Positions 7,557-17,120 of a stretch of DNA of 64,000 nucleotides are shown here, piece after piece (positions within the stretch are counted from its first letter, which is position 1; each line of letters opens with the position of its first letter). Location of the stretch: assembly GCF_007954425.1 (NCBI RefSeq), contig NZ_CP042345.1, positions 744,001-808,000 of the forward strand, in the 5' to 3' direction. This DNA is from Novosphingobium ginsenosidimutans. GTDB taxonomy: Bacteria; Pseudomonadota; Alphaproteobacteria; Sphingomonadales; Sphingomonadaceae. The notes under the pieces are model-generated. The model ran no database searches and was not told the origin of the DNA. It saw only the letters and a list, made by a program, of their open reading frames with translations. Both the position numbers and the translations under genes were made by a program.

Positions 7557-10408
7557 GGCTTGGCCTCCTCCTTGCGCGGTGGGAGCGGCACAAAATAGCC
7601 GATCACCAGCATCAGGATGCCCACCGCGATGAAGGTGACGATCCGCTGCCAGCCCTCGGCGCTCGACATGTCGACCAGCAGGAGCTTGGCCACCACCAGC
7701 CCGAGCAGCGCCGCGCCGACCAGCCACAACGGCCGCAGCGCGCGGCGCTGGGCCAAGACCATCAGCGCCATCGCCAGCAGGGTCCACAAGATCGAGATCC
7801 CGGCCTGGACCACGCTGCTGGCGGCAAGATCGTCCGGGTTCCAGTTCACCCCCAACCAGTGATGGGCGGTGCGCAGCCACACGGCGTTGATCGCCACAAA
7901 ACCGAGCGTGGCCGCGAGCGCCGGGGCGAGCGGGCCGCGCAGCATATCGGCCCCATCGGGTGCGGGCACCATCGTGCTGGCCATGCGGTGCCATAGCGCC
8001 AGTGCGGTAAGTGCGAGCAAAACCGACAGATCGACCGGGTTGAGCAGGGGCACGTAAGGGAGCGGCGCTGTGATCCCTTCTGCAGCAATCGCGGTAACCA
8101 ATGCACCGCCAAAAACCAGCAGTGCGAGCGGTACCGCGGCCGTCCAGGCATAGGCGATTGTCCGCCCGGCCAGCGGCCAGTGTTGCACCTTGCCCGCCCG
8201 CGGCGCATTGCCGATCCGGGTCAGCAGCAGAAGCACCAGCGTGGCGGCGACGAGGAAGGCAACGCCTGCCCATGACGTGTTCCACAGGTCGGCCCGGTCG
8301 ACGCCAAGGTACAGGCTGTTCGCCACTACCCCGGTCAGCAGCCAGACCGTTCCGGCGTGGATCCAGTCCTGCGCGTAGCGATGCACCTCGCCCTGCTTGC
8401 GCAATGGCAGGGCATCGCGGGTGCGGACAATATCAAGGTGCAGCGCGAGTGCTGCGGCCCACGGCAGGACGTCCGGCCAGATCAGCACGAATTGGCCGGC
8501 CGCAGCCTGGACCAGCAGCGTTACACCCAGCAAAGGCAGGCTGAACAGCGCGGGCCAGCCCGCCACGGCCCAATCGAATCGACGCGCGGCCTTGAGCGAC
8601 AGCCACATCGCTGCCGTCACGACCAGCGCGACCAGCAATTGCTGCATCATGCCGGGGAACACCGGCACGGGGCCAAGTTCAGTCGTCACTGCCGGCAACT
8701 GCCGCGTCACTTCGCGGACCAGCGCAATGCAGGCAAAGGCAAAACCGGCAAGGTACAGCGGCTGCTCAAGCCGTGTCTCGACCGGGGCGTAGGCCTGGGC
8801 CCAATGCGACCCACTATGTGCCAGCGGACGCCGCAGCCACCAGGCCACCGCCAGCAGCGGCAACGCGATCAGCAGCGGACCGACAAAGCCGGTGTTGAGC
8901 ACCGGCAGCGCCGACACGTTCGGTTCGATCGTCACCAGCATGATCATCGCAGCGACGCCGACCAGGCCAATCCCGAAAGCGCGCGGCATCCACCGCGCTT
9001 GCCGCATGCCGACCCAGAAGGCCCCCGCCCCCTCAAGCGCCCAGGCCGCGCCCGCCCAGCGCACATCCAGCGCGAGCGGGATCGCAAGGGTGACAAAGCC
9101 GACCCCGATGGCAATCAGGCATTCACCCAGCAGCCGCGTCTCGGGCCGTGGCGTCCGCCAGACCCAAGCTGCCAGCCCGACATAGACGGCGCCAAAGGCC
9201 AGCGCAGCCCAGGCCTGGGCATAGGGAATCTGCTCTACGAGTTGGGTCTGGAACCCGAAGCCGACGATCGCCGTGCCGAACAGCAGCGTCGAATCTGCCA
9301 CAAGTCCGAACCGCCCCGGAGTGTTGTGAGCGTAAAGGAGCGCGGTCAGCAAATAGATCGCCACCGTCAGCGCCAGGAAGACCTGGCAGAGCCAGAACTG
9401 CTCTGGCCCATAGCGCGCGGCGGCCCAGGCCCCGCCGATGATGAAGGTAGCAAAAAAGCCCAGCAGGTTGAGCTCGCGCCACGATTTCCATCGGGCGATA
9501 AACAGGATCGCCAGGTTGAGGATGGTGCCATAGGTGAACAGCGGCAGCGGCGTCGGGCTTTCCCCGCCCAGCAGCACCGGCACGGCAAAGCCGCCAGCGA
9601 AGGACGCCAGCGCCATCAGCTTGGAGTCCTGCAGCAGCGCCAGCGCGCAACCGAGCGCCGCGATCACGATCATCAGCGCGAAAGCTGCGCCCGGCGGCAT
9701 GACCTCGAACATCTTGGCGGCCGCAAAGACGGTCAGGTAGAGCACACCCACGCCCGCGCCCTGGAGCGCGAGACCGAACTCCGGTCGCTGAATCCGGCGG
9801 TTAAAGCCGACCCCGAGCAGTGCTGCGCCAACCGCGCCGACCGCAGCGAGCCGCAACTCGATCGGGAACAGCCCGGCATTGGCGGCGTAGCGGGCGAGGA
9901 AGCTGAGGCCGACGAACAGGATGACCAGGCCGACACGGACAATCGTGTTGCCGCCAAACAGCCAGTCGCGCGCGGCGGCAAGGCCACGTTCAAGCAGGTC
10001 CGGTTCGGCCGGAGCATTGCTGCGCGCTGGCGGCTCGTTCGGCTCGGGCCTGGCAGTTGGTAAGGCTGGCTCGGGCAGCGCCGCACTGGTGGCCGGTGGC
10101 GGCGCAACCATCCGCGCTGCCGCGCGAACTCGCGGTACGCTGGCGGACGGCGGTTCCTTTGCCGGTTCGCGGGCGGCAGGAGCGGTGTCCCTTGCGGCCA
10201 ACTCAGCAGCAACCCGGCTGGCGACAACATCGCCCAGTTCCCGGTCGAGCATCTGTGCCAGCGTTTCGCGCGCCAGGCGGCGGACCGCGCTGTCAGCCCA
10301 GAAGCCGGCGACCAGCCCGAACATTCCGCCGAGCACCAGCCCGTAGACTTCAAACTCCGCCAGCGCCCAGCCGAACAGCCCGCCGATTACCGCACCCCAC
10401 AGCTTCAT
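7553..10408 (-). CDS. DUF2339 family polytopic membrane protein
   Basis: A very large (about 951 residues) integral membrane protein. A short N-terminal glycine-zipper-like hydrophobic segment (GAVIGGLFGWALAEFEVYGL) precedes a Pro/Ala-rich linker to about residue 125. Then come more than 20 hydrophobic segments, several with repeated ALLGVG/LALALLQD-like pattern, typical of DUF2339. The function is unknown; an envelope or cell-surface role is only inferred. ATG 10408 is preferred over in-frame 10444 because GGGAG lies 7-11 nt before it. It is translationally coupled to the DUF3999 gene. Confidence 0.8.
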   Translation of the reverse strand: MKLWGAVIGGLFGWALAEFEVYGLVLGGMFGLVAGFWADSAVRRLARETLAQMLDRELGDVVASRVAAELAARDTAPAAREPAKEPPSASVPRVRAAARMVAPPPATSAALPEPALPTARPEPNEPPARSNAPAEPDLLERGLAAARDWLFGGNTIVRVGLVILFVGLSFLARYAANAGLFPIELRLAAVGAVGAALLGVGFNRRIQRPEFGLALQGAGVGVLYLTVFAAAKMFEVMPPGAAFALMIVIAALGCALALLQDSKLMALASFAGGFAVPVLLGGESPTPLPLFTYGTILNLAILFIARWKSWRELNLLGFFATFIIGGAWAAARYGPEQFWLCQVFLALTVAIYLLTALLYAHNTPGRFGLVADSTLLFGTAIVGFGFQTQLVEQIPYAQAWAALAFGAVYVGLAAWVWRTPRPETRLLGECLIAIGVGFVTLAIPLALDVRWAGAAWALEGAGAFWVGMRQARWMPRAFGIGLVGVAAMIMLVTIEPNVSALPVLNTGFVGPLLIALPLLAVAWWLRRPLAHSGSHWAQAYAPVETRLEQPLYLAGFAFACIALVREVTRQLPAVTTELGPVPVFPGMMQQLLVALVVTAAMWLSLKAARRFDWAVAGWPALFSLPLLGVTLLVQAAAGQFVLIWPDVLPWAAALALHLDIVRTRDALPLRKQGEVHRYAQDWIHAGTVWLLTGVVANSLYLGVDRADLWNTSWAGVAFLVAATLVLLLLTRIGNAPRAGKVQHWPLAGRTIAYAWTAAVPLALLVFGGALVTAIAAEGITAPLPYVPLLNPVDLSVLLALTALALWHRMASTMVPAPDGADMLRGPLAPALAATLGFVAINAVWLRTAHHWLGVNWNPDDLAASSVVQAGISILWTLLAMALMVLAQRRALRPLWLVGAALLGLVVAKLLLVDMSSAEGWQRIVTFIAVGILMLVIGYFVPLPPRKEEAKP

Positions 10409-10473
10409 CGTCTGCTCCCAACCCGCATTCCGGCATAAAGCCATATCCGGGCGGGAAGGTCACGCGCGATCAA

Positions 10474-10896
10474 TCAGGACGCAAACAATTGCCCCAGATC
10501 GGCAAAAGCCTTGATTTCGATCGCATTGCCGCTGGGATCGCGGAAGAACATGGTCGCTTGCTCGCCAGTCTGGCCCTTGAAGCGGGTGTAGGGTTCAATC
10601 TCGAACTTCACACCCGCGCCGCGCATCCGTTCCGCCAGCCCATCGAAATCCTCCAGCGTCAGCACCACGCCGAAGTGCGGCACCGGCACCCCGTGGCCGT
10701 CGACATGGTTGCGCGCCGCATCGCGCCCGGCATTATCCGGGGCGAGGTGGGCAACGAGTTGGTGACCGAAGAATTCGAAATCGACCCACTGTTCAGACGA
10801 GCGCCCCTCTGGGCAGCCCAGCACCTCGCCATAGAAGGCGCGGGCGGCGGCCAGGTCATGGACCGGGAAAGCAAGGTGGAAGGGGCGCAGGCTCAT
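10474..10896 (-). CDS. VOC (glyoxalase/bleomycin-resistance) family protein
   Basis: A 140-residue vicinal-oxygen-chelate protein made of two beta-alpha-beta-beta-beta modules: [20 protein letters not shown] at the start and [17 protein letters not shown] in the second half, ending [16 protein letters not shown]. Candidate metal ligands are His8, His in VPHFGVV, and Glu in NAIEIK. The substrate is not evident; dioxygenase-like or lyase members look alike. Its ATG overlaps the trhO stop by 4 nt (10893-10896), so it is the second gene of a trhO-VOC operon. Confidence 0.8.
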   Translation of the reverse strand: MSLRPFHLAFPVHDLAAARAFYGEVLGCPEGRSSEQWVDFEFFGHQLVAHLAPDNAGRDAARNHVDGHGVPVPHFGVVLTLEDFDGLAERMRGAGVKFEIEPYTRFKGQTGEQATMFFRDPSGNAIEIKAFADLGQLFAS

Positions 10897-11846
10897 GGGC
10901 TCTCCTCGAACATTACCGCGCCGACATGGGCTGCGCCGCGCTGGGCGGCAAGTTGTTCCTGGCGGTGGCGCTCGCGATAGCCGGCGCGTTGTTCGTCGGT
11001 CCGCTCGGCAAAACAGGCTGGGCAGCTAACGCCTTCCTCAAACTCCGGCATGGCCTGCTGCTCCGGACTGACAGGCCGACGGCAGGCATGGCAAAGCGCG
11101 TGGCTGCCCGGAACGAGCCCATGGCCGACACTGACACGCTGGTCGAAGACGAAGCATTCCCCCTGCCACAGGCTGTCCTCGGCTGGAACGTCCTCAAGAT
11201 ACTTCAGTATCCCGCCCTTGAGGTGATAGACCTGCTCCACCCCCTCAGCCTTGAAGAAGGCAGTCGATTTCTCGCAGCGGATCCCCCCGGTGCAGAACAT
11301 CGCTACTTTGGGTGCCTGTCCCTGCCCCAGCAGTTTATCGCGCTGGGCGCGGAACCACGCGGGAAAATCGCGGAAGCTGGCGGTCTGCGGGTCGATCGCG
11401 CGCTGGAAGGTGCCGATCGCCACTTCATAATCGTTGCGAGTGTCGATCACGATCGTGCTCGGATCAGCGATCAGCGCATTCCAGTCCGCCGGGGCGATAT
11501 AGGTCCCGACCGAGGCCAGCGGATCGATCTCAGCCACGCCCATCGTCACGATCTCGGCCTTCAGCCGCACTTTCATCCGGTGAAACGGCATGGCCGGCGC
11601 GCGCGAGAACTTGACGTCGAGGTCAGCGCATCCGGGCAGGCCGCGGATGTGATCGAGCACTGCCGCGATCCCGGCATCACTGCCGGCGATCGTGCCGTTG
11701 ATCCCTTCATGCGCCAGCAGCAGCGTGCCCTTCACGCCCTGCGCGCGACAAGCGGCCAGCAGCGGTGCCTGAAGAGCCGCGTGGTCGGCAAAGGGCGTGA
11801 ACCGGTAGAGTGCCGCAACGCAGATCGGCAGGTTGGCGGATTCCAT
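10893..11846 (-). CDS. trhO: tRNA uridine(34) hydroxylase TrhO (YceA-like rhodanese)
   Basis: This family makes 5-hydroxyuridine at the wobble position of tRNA, the first step toward cmo5U/mo5U. The protein has an N-terminal ferredoxin-like part ([20 protein letters not shown]), then a central rhodanese domain with the catalytic loop [10 protein letters not shown], and a Cys-rich C-terminus (CHACRRPVS...GVSCPACF) that looks like a zinc site. At 317 residues it is typical. It heads an operon with the VOC gene. Confidence 0.9.
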   Translation of the reverse strand: MESANLPICVAALYRFTPFADHAALQAPLLAACRAQGVKGTLLLAHEGINGTIAGSDAGIAAVLDHIRGLPGCADLDVKFSRAPAMPFHRMKVRLKAEIVTMGVAEIDPLASVGTYIAPADWNALIADPSTIVIDTRNDYEVAIGTFQRAIDPQTASFRDFPAWFRAQRDKLLGQGQAPKVAMFCTGGIRCEKSTAFFKAEGVEQVYHLKGGILKYLEDVPAEDSLWQGECFVFDQRVSVGHGLVPGSHALCHACRRPVSPEQQAMPEFEEGVSCPACFAERTDEQRAGYRERHRQEQLAAQRGAAHVGAVMFEESP

Positions 11847-11904
11847 GGCGCGGCCCTAACCGTTCAGGCTCGACAGCGTCAAGCTGAACGGCTAGCCGGG
11901 AGCC

Positions 11905-12585
11905 ATGAAGCTGATCATCGGCAACAAGAACTACTCTTCCTGGTCGCTGCGCGGCTGGCTGGCGTGCAAGCAGTCGGGCCTCAGCTTCGAGGAGATCCAA
12001 GTCCCCCTATATGGCGAGGATTGGGACCACCGGAAGAAGGAGCATGATGAGATCGCGCCCTCGTCTGGCAAGGTGCCGGTGCTGTGGGATGGCGACGCGG
12101 TGGTCTGGGACAGCCTGGCGATTGTCGAATACCTGGCCGACCGGGTTGGACGTGACCGGTTTTGGCCCAAGGCTGACGATGCCCGCGCCATGGCCCGCTC
12201 AATGGTCGCAGAAATGCATTCATCATTTGCTGCGCTGCGCCGTCAGTGTCCGATGAACATTCGCCGCCAGGTCGAAGGGTGGGAGATCGACGAGGATGCC
12301 CGCAGCGATGTGGTCCGCATCCTAACATTGTGGGCCGAAGCCCGCGCCCGTTTCGGACGCGGCGGGCCCTTCCTGTTTGGCACTTTCAGTGCGGCCGACA
12401 TCTTTTATGCGCCAATCGTCAGCCGCTTCATGACCTATGGGATAGGTGTTCCGGGCTTTGCCCTCGCCTATATGGAAGCGGTCTGGGAACACGAATGGCT
12501 GCAGGCCTGGGTCGCCGCCGCCGCAGAAGAAGACTGGGTCATCGAGCAATGGGAAATTTCGGGTCGCAGCAGGAAGGCAAAGTGA
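11905..12585 (+). CDS. Glutathione S-transferase family protein
   Basis: A 226-residue GST. The thioredoxin-like N-terminal domain begins MKLIIGNKNYSSWSLRGWLA, with Ser residues in NYSSWS at the glutathione-activating position, and contains the cis-Pro loop GKVPVLWDGD and the glutathione contact VWDSLAIVEYLAD. The helical domain follows (RSMVAEMHSSFAALR). The family is broad, so the substrate is unknown. The TGA overlaps the ATG of the S1/P1 nuclease gene (12583-12587), suggesting co-translation. Confidence 0.85.
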   Translation: MKLIIGNKNYSSWSLRGWLACKQSGLSFEEIQVPLYGEDWDHRKKEHDEIAPSSGKVPVLWDGDAVVWDSLAIVEYLADRVGRDRFWPKADDARAMARSMVAEMHSSFAALRRQCPMNIRRQVEGWEIDEDARSDVVRILTLWAEARARFGRGGPFLFGTFSAADIFYAPIVSRFMTYGIGVPGFALAYMEAVWEHEWLQAWVAAAAEEDWVIEQWEISGRSRKAK

Positions 12586-13433
12586 TGCGCTGGATTGCTG
12601 TGATGCTGGCCGCACTGGCGGCGCTGGTGGCACGTCCGGCCTTTGCCTGGGGCGAATTCGGCCATCGTTCGACCGCCAGCATCGCCTGGGCCAATGTCTC
12701 GCCGCAGACCCGCGCGGCCGTGCGCGAACTGCTGCGTTCGGAGAAGGGCCTTGGCACCCCCTATTGCCGGGTCCGCAGTCTGGAGGAAGCAAGCTATTGG
12801 CCAGACTGCATCCGGCGCGAGAGCTGGCGCTGGGCCTATTCATTCGCCTGGCACTACCAGACGATGAACATCTGCAAACCGTATGACCCGCGCGCCAATT
12901 GCTCTGGCGGGAACTGCGTGACCGGCCAGATCGAGCGCAACAGCCGCATCCTGGCCGACAAGACCCTGCCCGCCGCCCAGCGCCTCGAAGCCCTGGCCTG
13001 GCTAACCCATTTCGTTGGCGATCTGCACATGCCGCTCCATTCAGGCGACAACAACGATCTTGGCGGCAACCAGGTGGCGGCCAAATATGGCATCGCCCCG
13101 GGCCGCAACCTGCACGCGGTGTGGGACGGACCCATGGCGGAACGCGGCATCACCAGCGCGGTCCCGCCGTTGATCCGCCGCTACGCCGCAGGGGAGCGGG
13201 CGGCGCTCGACACCGGCGAGGTCTCCGACTGGGGCCGCGAGAGCTGGGAGTTGGCGCGGGGCCTAGTCTATGCCAAGGCCTTTGACCGCGATCCCTGCGC
13301 CGGCGGCGAAGCGCCCAAGGACGTGGTCTGGAGCGAGGAAGACATCGAAGCCAGCCTGCCCGCCCTGCGCCAGCGGATCAGCCAGGCCGGACTGCGGCTG
13401 GCGCGGCTGCTGGACGGGGCGTTGGCACGCTAG
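12585..13433 (+). CDS. S1/P1-type zinc-dependent nuclease, exported
   Basis: An exported nuclease of about 282 residues. The signal peptide (MRWIAVMLAALAALVARPAFA) would leave a mature protein starting at or next to the Trp of WGEFGHR; in S1/P1 enzymes this N-terminal Trp and the nearby His bind the tri-zinc cluster. Further ligands are visible in SYWPDCIR, AWHYQTMN, THFVGDLHMPLH and LHAVWDG. The family cleaves single-stranded DNA/RNA and removes 3'-phosphates, so a periplasmic nutrient-scavenging role is likely. The frame is open further upstream, but that part is GST shadow. Confidence 0.9.
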   Translation: MRWIAVMLAALAALVARPAFAWGEFGHRSTASIAWANVSPQTRAAVRELLRSEKGLGTPYCRVRSLEEASYWPDCIRRESWRWAYSFAWHYQTMNICKPYDPRANCSGGNCVTGQIERNSRILADKTLPAAQRLEALAWLTHFVGDLHMPLHSGDNNDLGGNQVAAKYGIAPGRNLHAVWDGPMAERGITSAVPPLIRRYAAGERAALDTGEVSDWGRESWELARGLVYAKAFDRDPCAGGEAPKDVVWSEEDIEASLPALRQRISQAGLRLARLLDGALAR

Positions 13434-13876
13434 AAGGCCGAACCGTCCTTGCGGCGGAAGCCTTCGCCGACGAACAGGTGCATATCGATATCGGGATAGT
13501 GACAGTCGCTGGCCTGTGGCCGGCCAATCGCCACGAAGACACAGGGCTCGCTGGAGCGGTTCTGCAGGACGTGGCCGTTGCCATCACCCTTCGGAAAAGC
13601 CGCCACATCGCCTGCGCGCATTACCGTATCGCCGCTGTCGTCGACGAGCACCGCCTCGCCCGCCAGCATCACTACCAGCTCATCCTCGCCCTCATGCCAA
13701 TGGCGCTGACTCGACCAGGCGCCAGGCTGAAGCACCACATGGCTGGCACCGAAATCGGCCAGCCCCGCAGCAGGTGCCAGGCGTCGATACCAGCGGCCCT
13801 GGACCTTGTCGGCATGCTCTGGCGGATAGCCAGTAGCGTTGATCTGGGGGATGGCATCAAGATCGAGCTTGGGCAT
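13430..13876 (-). CDS. Single-domain cupin protein
   Basis: A 148-residue cupin. Motif 1 is HWHEGEDELVVMLAGEAVLV and motif 2 is AGDVAAFPKGDGNGHVLQN, with two His, one Glu and a later His available for a metal. The preceding region (LADFGASHVVLQPGAW) is the usual first strand. Cupins of this kind include sugar isomerases, dioxygenases and non-enzymatic sensors; nothing here decides among them. It converges on the nuclease gene, sharing a CTAG at the stops. Confidence 0.8.
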   Translation of the reverse strand: MPKLDLDAIPQINATGYPPEHADKVQGRWYRRLAPAAGLADFGASHVVLQPGAWSSQRHWHEGEDELVVMLAGEAVLVDDSGDTVMRAGDVAAFPKGDGNGHVLQNRSSEPCVFVAIGRPQASDCHYPDIDMHLFVGEGFRRKDGSAF

Positions 13877-13929
13877 GGGCGCGCTCCGGCTTGCAGGCCT
13901 TGGTGATACACCATATGCCGCGTCCAGTC

Positions 13930-15069
13930 ATGACCAGCACCGCCCTGCCTCCCGTCCTGCCGCTTGCCGAAGCGCTGATCGCTTGCCCCAGCGTAACCCC
14001 GGCGACGGGAATGGTGTTCGATTGCCTGGAAGGCCTGCTTGCGCCGCTGGGGTTCGCGGTCCATCGCTTCCTGGCGGGCGAAGCGCCCGACGGGCCGGTC
14101 GAGAACCTGTTCGCGATCCGCCGCGGGCCGGAGGGCAGTCGCCACTTCGGTTTTGCCGGACACCTCGATGTTGTGCCGCCCGGCGAGGGCTGGACCACCG
14201 GCGCTTTTGCGCCTGAGGTGCGCGGCGAGCTGCTTTATGGCCGCGGCGCGGTCGATATGAAGGGTTCGATCGCGGCGATGGTCGCCGCCGCCACTGGCGT
14301 GCCGCGGGACGCCGGTACGATCAGCTTCATCATCACCGGTGACGAGGAAGGCCCGGCGCGCTTCGGGACCGTGCCGCTGATCGATCATATGCGCGCGGCG
14401 GGTGCCATTCCCGACCTGATCCTGGTGGGCGAGCCAACCAGCGTGAACCGTCTGGGCGACATGATGAAGATCGGCCGGCGCGGCTCGGTCAACATCTGGC
14501 TGACGGTTGAAGGCGGCGAAGGCCACGTTGCCTATCCGCACCTTGCCAACAATCCGATCGGTCCGCTGGTCAATATGCTGGCCGAACTGAACGCGCTGGT
14601 GCTCGACGAGGGGAGCGACTGGTTCCAGCCTTCCAACCTTGAAATCACCGACATCACTGTCGGCAATCCGGCCACCAATGTCATTCCGGCGCGGGCCCAC
14701 GCCCGCCTGTCGATCCGTTTCAACGATCTCCACACCGGTCAGGGCCTGGTCGACATGGTCAGCGCCATTGCCGAGAAGCATGGCGGCACGGCCCGCGCGG
14801 TCATTTCGGGTGAAGCCTTTCTGACCCCGCCGGGAGATTTCTCCGCCATGGTCGCACGCGCGGTCGAAACCGAGACCGGCGTGACGCCCGAAGCCAGCAC
14901 CACAGGTGGCACCAGCGACGCGCGGTTCCTCAAGGCGCTTTGTCCAGTGATCGAATTCGGCCTGTGCAACGCCACCATGCACAAGCGCGACGAAGCCGTG
15001 GCCGTGCCTGACCTCGACACGCTGGCGCGGATCTATGCCCGCATCGCAACTGCGGCGCTGGCGGGCTGA
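13930..15069 (+). CDS. dapE: Succinyl-diaminopimelate desuccinylase
   Basis: This enzyme hydrolyses N-succinyl-L,L-diaminopimelate in lysine and peptidoglycan precursor synthesis. It is an M20 di-zinc hydrolase with FAGHLDVVPPGEGW, YGRGAVDMKGSIAAM, the catalytic TGDEEGPA, and a C-terminal His in NATMHKRDE. The dimerisation domain lies in the middle (NRLGDMMKIGRRGSVNI). In-frame ATGs exist at 13891, 13915 and 13930; 13930 gives the usual N-terminus (LAEALIACPSVTP) and 379 residues. dapB, acting earlier in the same pathway, lies 3 kb away on the other strand. Confidence 0.93.
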   Translation: MTSTALPPVLPLAEALIACPSVTPATGMVFDCLEGLLAPLGFAVHRFLAGEAPDGPVENLFAIRRGPEGSRHFGFAGHLDVVPPGEGWTTGAFAPEVRGELLYGRGAVDMKGSIAAMVAAATGVPRDAGTISFIITGDEEGPARFGTVPLIDHMRAAGAIPDLILVGEPTSVNRLGDMMKIGRRGSVNIWLTVEGGEGHVAYPHLANNPIGPLVNMLAELNALVLDEGSDWFQPSNLEITDITVGNPATNVIPARAHARLSIRFNDLHTGQGLVDMVSAIAEKHGGTARAVISGEAFLTPPGDFSAMVARAVETETGVTPEASTTGGTSDARFLKALCPVIEFGLCNATMHKRDEAVAVPDLDTLARIYARIATAALAG

Positions 15070-15135
15070 TTGCGATAGCTGCGACAGCCTGTTAGGCTGC
15101 TTGGAAACAATCTTTCAAACCGGGGAGCCCACGCC

Positions 15136-16464
15136 ATGGACCGGCGCCTGACACTCTACATCCTGATCGGCATGGTGCTGGGCGTGATCGTCGGCCAGGT
15201 GCTCTATACCCAGGTCGACGGCGCAGTGGTCAAGGACCAGGTCGTGCCCTGGCTCAAGCTGCTGTCCGATATCTTTCTGAATCTCATCAAGATGCTGGTC
15301 GCGCCGCTGGTGCTCTCCACCATCGTCGTCGGCATCGCCCATATGGGTGACAGTTCGGCGCTGGGCCGGATCGGTTTCCGCGCGATTACCTGGTTCATCC
15401 TCGCCAGCCTGATCTCGATCGGGCTAGGCCTGGTGATGGTCAACCTGTTCCAGCCCGGCGTGGGCGCACCGATCCCCGATGCCGCCGCTGCAACCGCCGC
15501 CGTGGGCGAGATCAAGGAACTCAAGGCCACCGAATTCATCCTCTCGATCTTCCCCAAGAACGCGATCGAGGCGCTGGCTACCAACAATATCCTGCAAATT
15601 CTGGTTTTCTCGCTGTTCGCGGGCGTGGCCCTCTCGGCCATTGGTGAAAAGGGTGCGGCGCTGGTGCGCGGCGCCGATGCCCTGGCCGAAATGATGCTGC
15701 AGGTAACCGGTTATGTCATGCGCTATGCACCGATCGCGGTCTTTGCCGCGATCGCCAAGGTGGTGGCGGTCAGCGGGCTTGCGATCCTCGAGACTTACCT
15801 TGAGCTGCTGTTCGAGTTCTACCTGTCGCTGATCCTGCTGTGGGTGATCCTGCTGACCGTCGGCGCGATATTCCTGCGCGAGCGGATCTGGACGTTGATC
15901 AAGTATATCCGCCAGCCGCTGATGATCGCCTTCTCGACCGCGTCGAGCGAGGCGGCGCTGCCCAAGATGTTCGAGCAGCTTGACCGGTTCGGGGTGCCGC
16001 GCCGGATCTCGGGCTTCATTCTGCCGCTGGGCTATTCGTTCAACCTCGACGGCTCGATGATGTACATGTCCTTCGCGACGATCTTCATTGCCCAGGCTTA
16101 TGGCATCGATCTGTCGATCTCGACCCAGGTCATGATCCTGCTGACGCTGATGATCAGTTCCAAGGGCATTGCCGCAGTCCCGCGCGCTAGCCTGGTGGTG
16201 ATCACCGGCACGCTCGCCATGTTCGGCCTGCCGGTCGAAGGCGTGGCGATCATCCTGGCGATCGACCAATTCCTCGACATGGGCCGAACGGCTACGAACG
16301 TGGTCGGCAATGCGGTTGCCACCTCGGTCATCACCAAGTGGGAAGGCATGCTTGAGGTCGAGGAGCCCGAATTCGTCGAACATCCCCACGCCCGGGCCCA
16401 TACCGCTGCCGATGGCCGGGCGGGGCTGGATCTCGACCCGTCGAACTTCGAGGATAAGCGCTAG
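15136..16464 (+). CDS. Dicarboxylate/amino acid:cation symporter (DAACS family)
   Basis: An inner-membrane Na+ or H+ coupled transporter of the GltP/DctA/GltPh family, 442 residues. Family hallmarks are FLNLIKMLVAPLVLSTIVVG in an early helix, the hairpin 1 serine-rich motif FSTASSEAALP, and helix 7 motif GYSFNLDGSMMYM. Hairpin 2 and helix 8 follow with AIDQFLDMGRTATNVVGNA, whose Asp/Arg/Asn bind the substrate carboxylates. Substrate is probably glutamate, aspartate or C4-dicarboxylates. GGGGAG precedes the ATG by about 9 nt. The stop shares CTAG with nth. Confidence 0.92.
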   Translation: MDRRLTLYILIGMVLGVIVGQVLYTQVDGAVVKDQVVPWLKLLSDIFLNLIKMLVAPLVLSTIVVGIAHMGDSSALGRIGFRAITWFILASLISIGLGLVMVNLFQPGVGAPIPDAAAATAAVGEIKELKATEFILSIFPKNAIEALATNNILQILVFSLFAGVALSAIGEKGAALVRGADALAEMMLQVTGYVMRYAPIAVFAAIAKVVAVSGLAILETYLELLFEFYLSLILLWVILLTVGAIFLRERIWTLIKYIRQPLMIAFSTASSEAALPKMFEQLDRFGVPRRISGFILPLGYSFNLDGSMMYMSFATIFIAQAYGIDLSISTQVMILLTLMISSKGIAAVPRASLVVITGTLAMFGLPVEGVAIILAIDQFLDMGRTATNVVGNAVATSVITKWEGMLEVEEPEFVEHPHARAHTAADGRAGLDLDPSNFEDKR

Positions 16465-17120
16465 GCAGCCTTCGCCTTGCCCTTCGGGGCGGGCGTCTTG
16501 GGCTTGTAGCCGCACAGGTCCGCCACCGGGCAGCGCCAGCATTCGGGCGTGCGCGCCTTGCAGATGTAGCGCCCATGCAGGATCAGCCAGTGGTGCGCGC
16601 CGAGCCGAAACGGCTGCGGCACCTTCTTCTCAAGCTGCTGCTCCACTGCGAGCGGGGTTTTGCCCTTGGCGAGGCCGGTGCGATTGCCGACGCGGAAGAT
16701 GTGGGTGTCGACCGCGAAAGTCTCGGCCCCGAAGGCGCAGTTCATCACCACATTCGCGGTCTTGCGGCCAACGCCCGGCAATTCGGTCAGGGCATCTCGG
16801 TCGTCCGGCACCTCACCGCCGTAATCGCGGACGAGGATTTCCGACAGGGCAATGACGTTCTTGGCCTTGGTGTTGAACAGGCCGATCGTCTTGATGTGCT
16901 CCTTCAACCCGGCCTCGCCCAGTGCGACCATCTGCGCCGGGGTCTTGATCAGTTCGAACAGCCGCCGCGTCGCCTTGTTGACGCCCACGTCGGTTGCCTG
17001 GGCCGACAGCGTCACGGCCACCAGCAACTGATAGGTATTGCCGAACTCCAGCTCGGTTTCAGGCGAGGGGTTGTCTTCGGCCAGGCGGCGGAAAAATTCG
17101 AAGATCTGGTCGCGCTTCAT
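16461..17120 (-). CDS. nth: Endonuclease III (DNA glycosylase/AP lyase)
   Basis: A bifunctional glycosylase/AP lyase for oxidised pyrimidines in base-excision repair, 219 residues. The helix-hairpin-helix ELPGVGRKTANVVMN contains the catalytic Lys, and FAVDTHIFRVGNR contains the catalytic Asp. The C-terminal 4Fe-4S motif is visible as CKARTPECWRCPVADLC (C-x6-C-x2-C-x5-C). The C-tail is Lys/Ala rich. Its ATG overlaps the stop of the M48 protease gene (17117-17120), suggesting a two-gene operon. Confidence 0.95.
   Translation of the reverse strand: MKRDQIFEFFRRLAEDNPSPETELEFGNTYQLLVAVTLSAQATDVGVNKATRRLFELIKTPAQMVALGEAGLKEHIKTIGLFNTKAKNVIALSEILVRDYGGEVPDDRDALTELPGVGRKTANVVMNCAFGAETFAVDTHIFRVGNRTGLAKGKTPLAVEQQLEKKVPQPFRLGAHHWLILHGRYICKARTPECWRCPVADLCGYKPKTPAPKGKAKAA

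Noticed and set aside
7557..8285. Upstream extension of the DUF3999 reading frame to 8285
   Set aside because: It lies wholly inside the DUF2339 gene in another frame, and the lipoprotein signal starts only at 7556.
8357..10063. 568-residue open frame antisense to the DUF2339 gene
   Set aside because: Composition is Arg/Gln-rich and patternless, a GC-rich shadow of the real gene.
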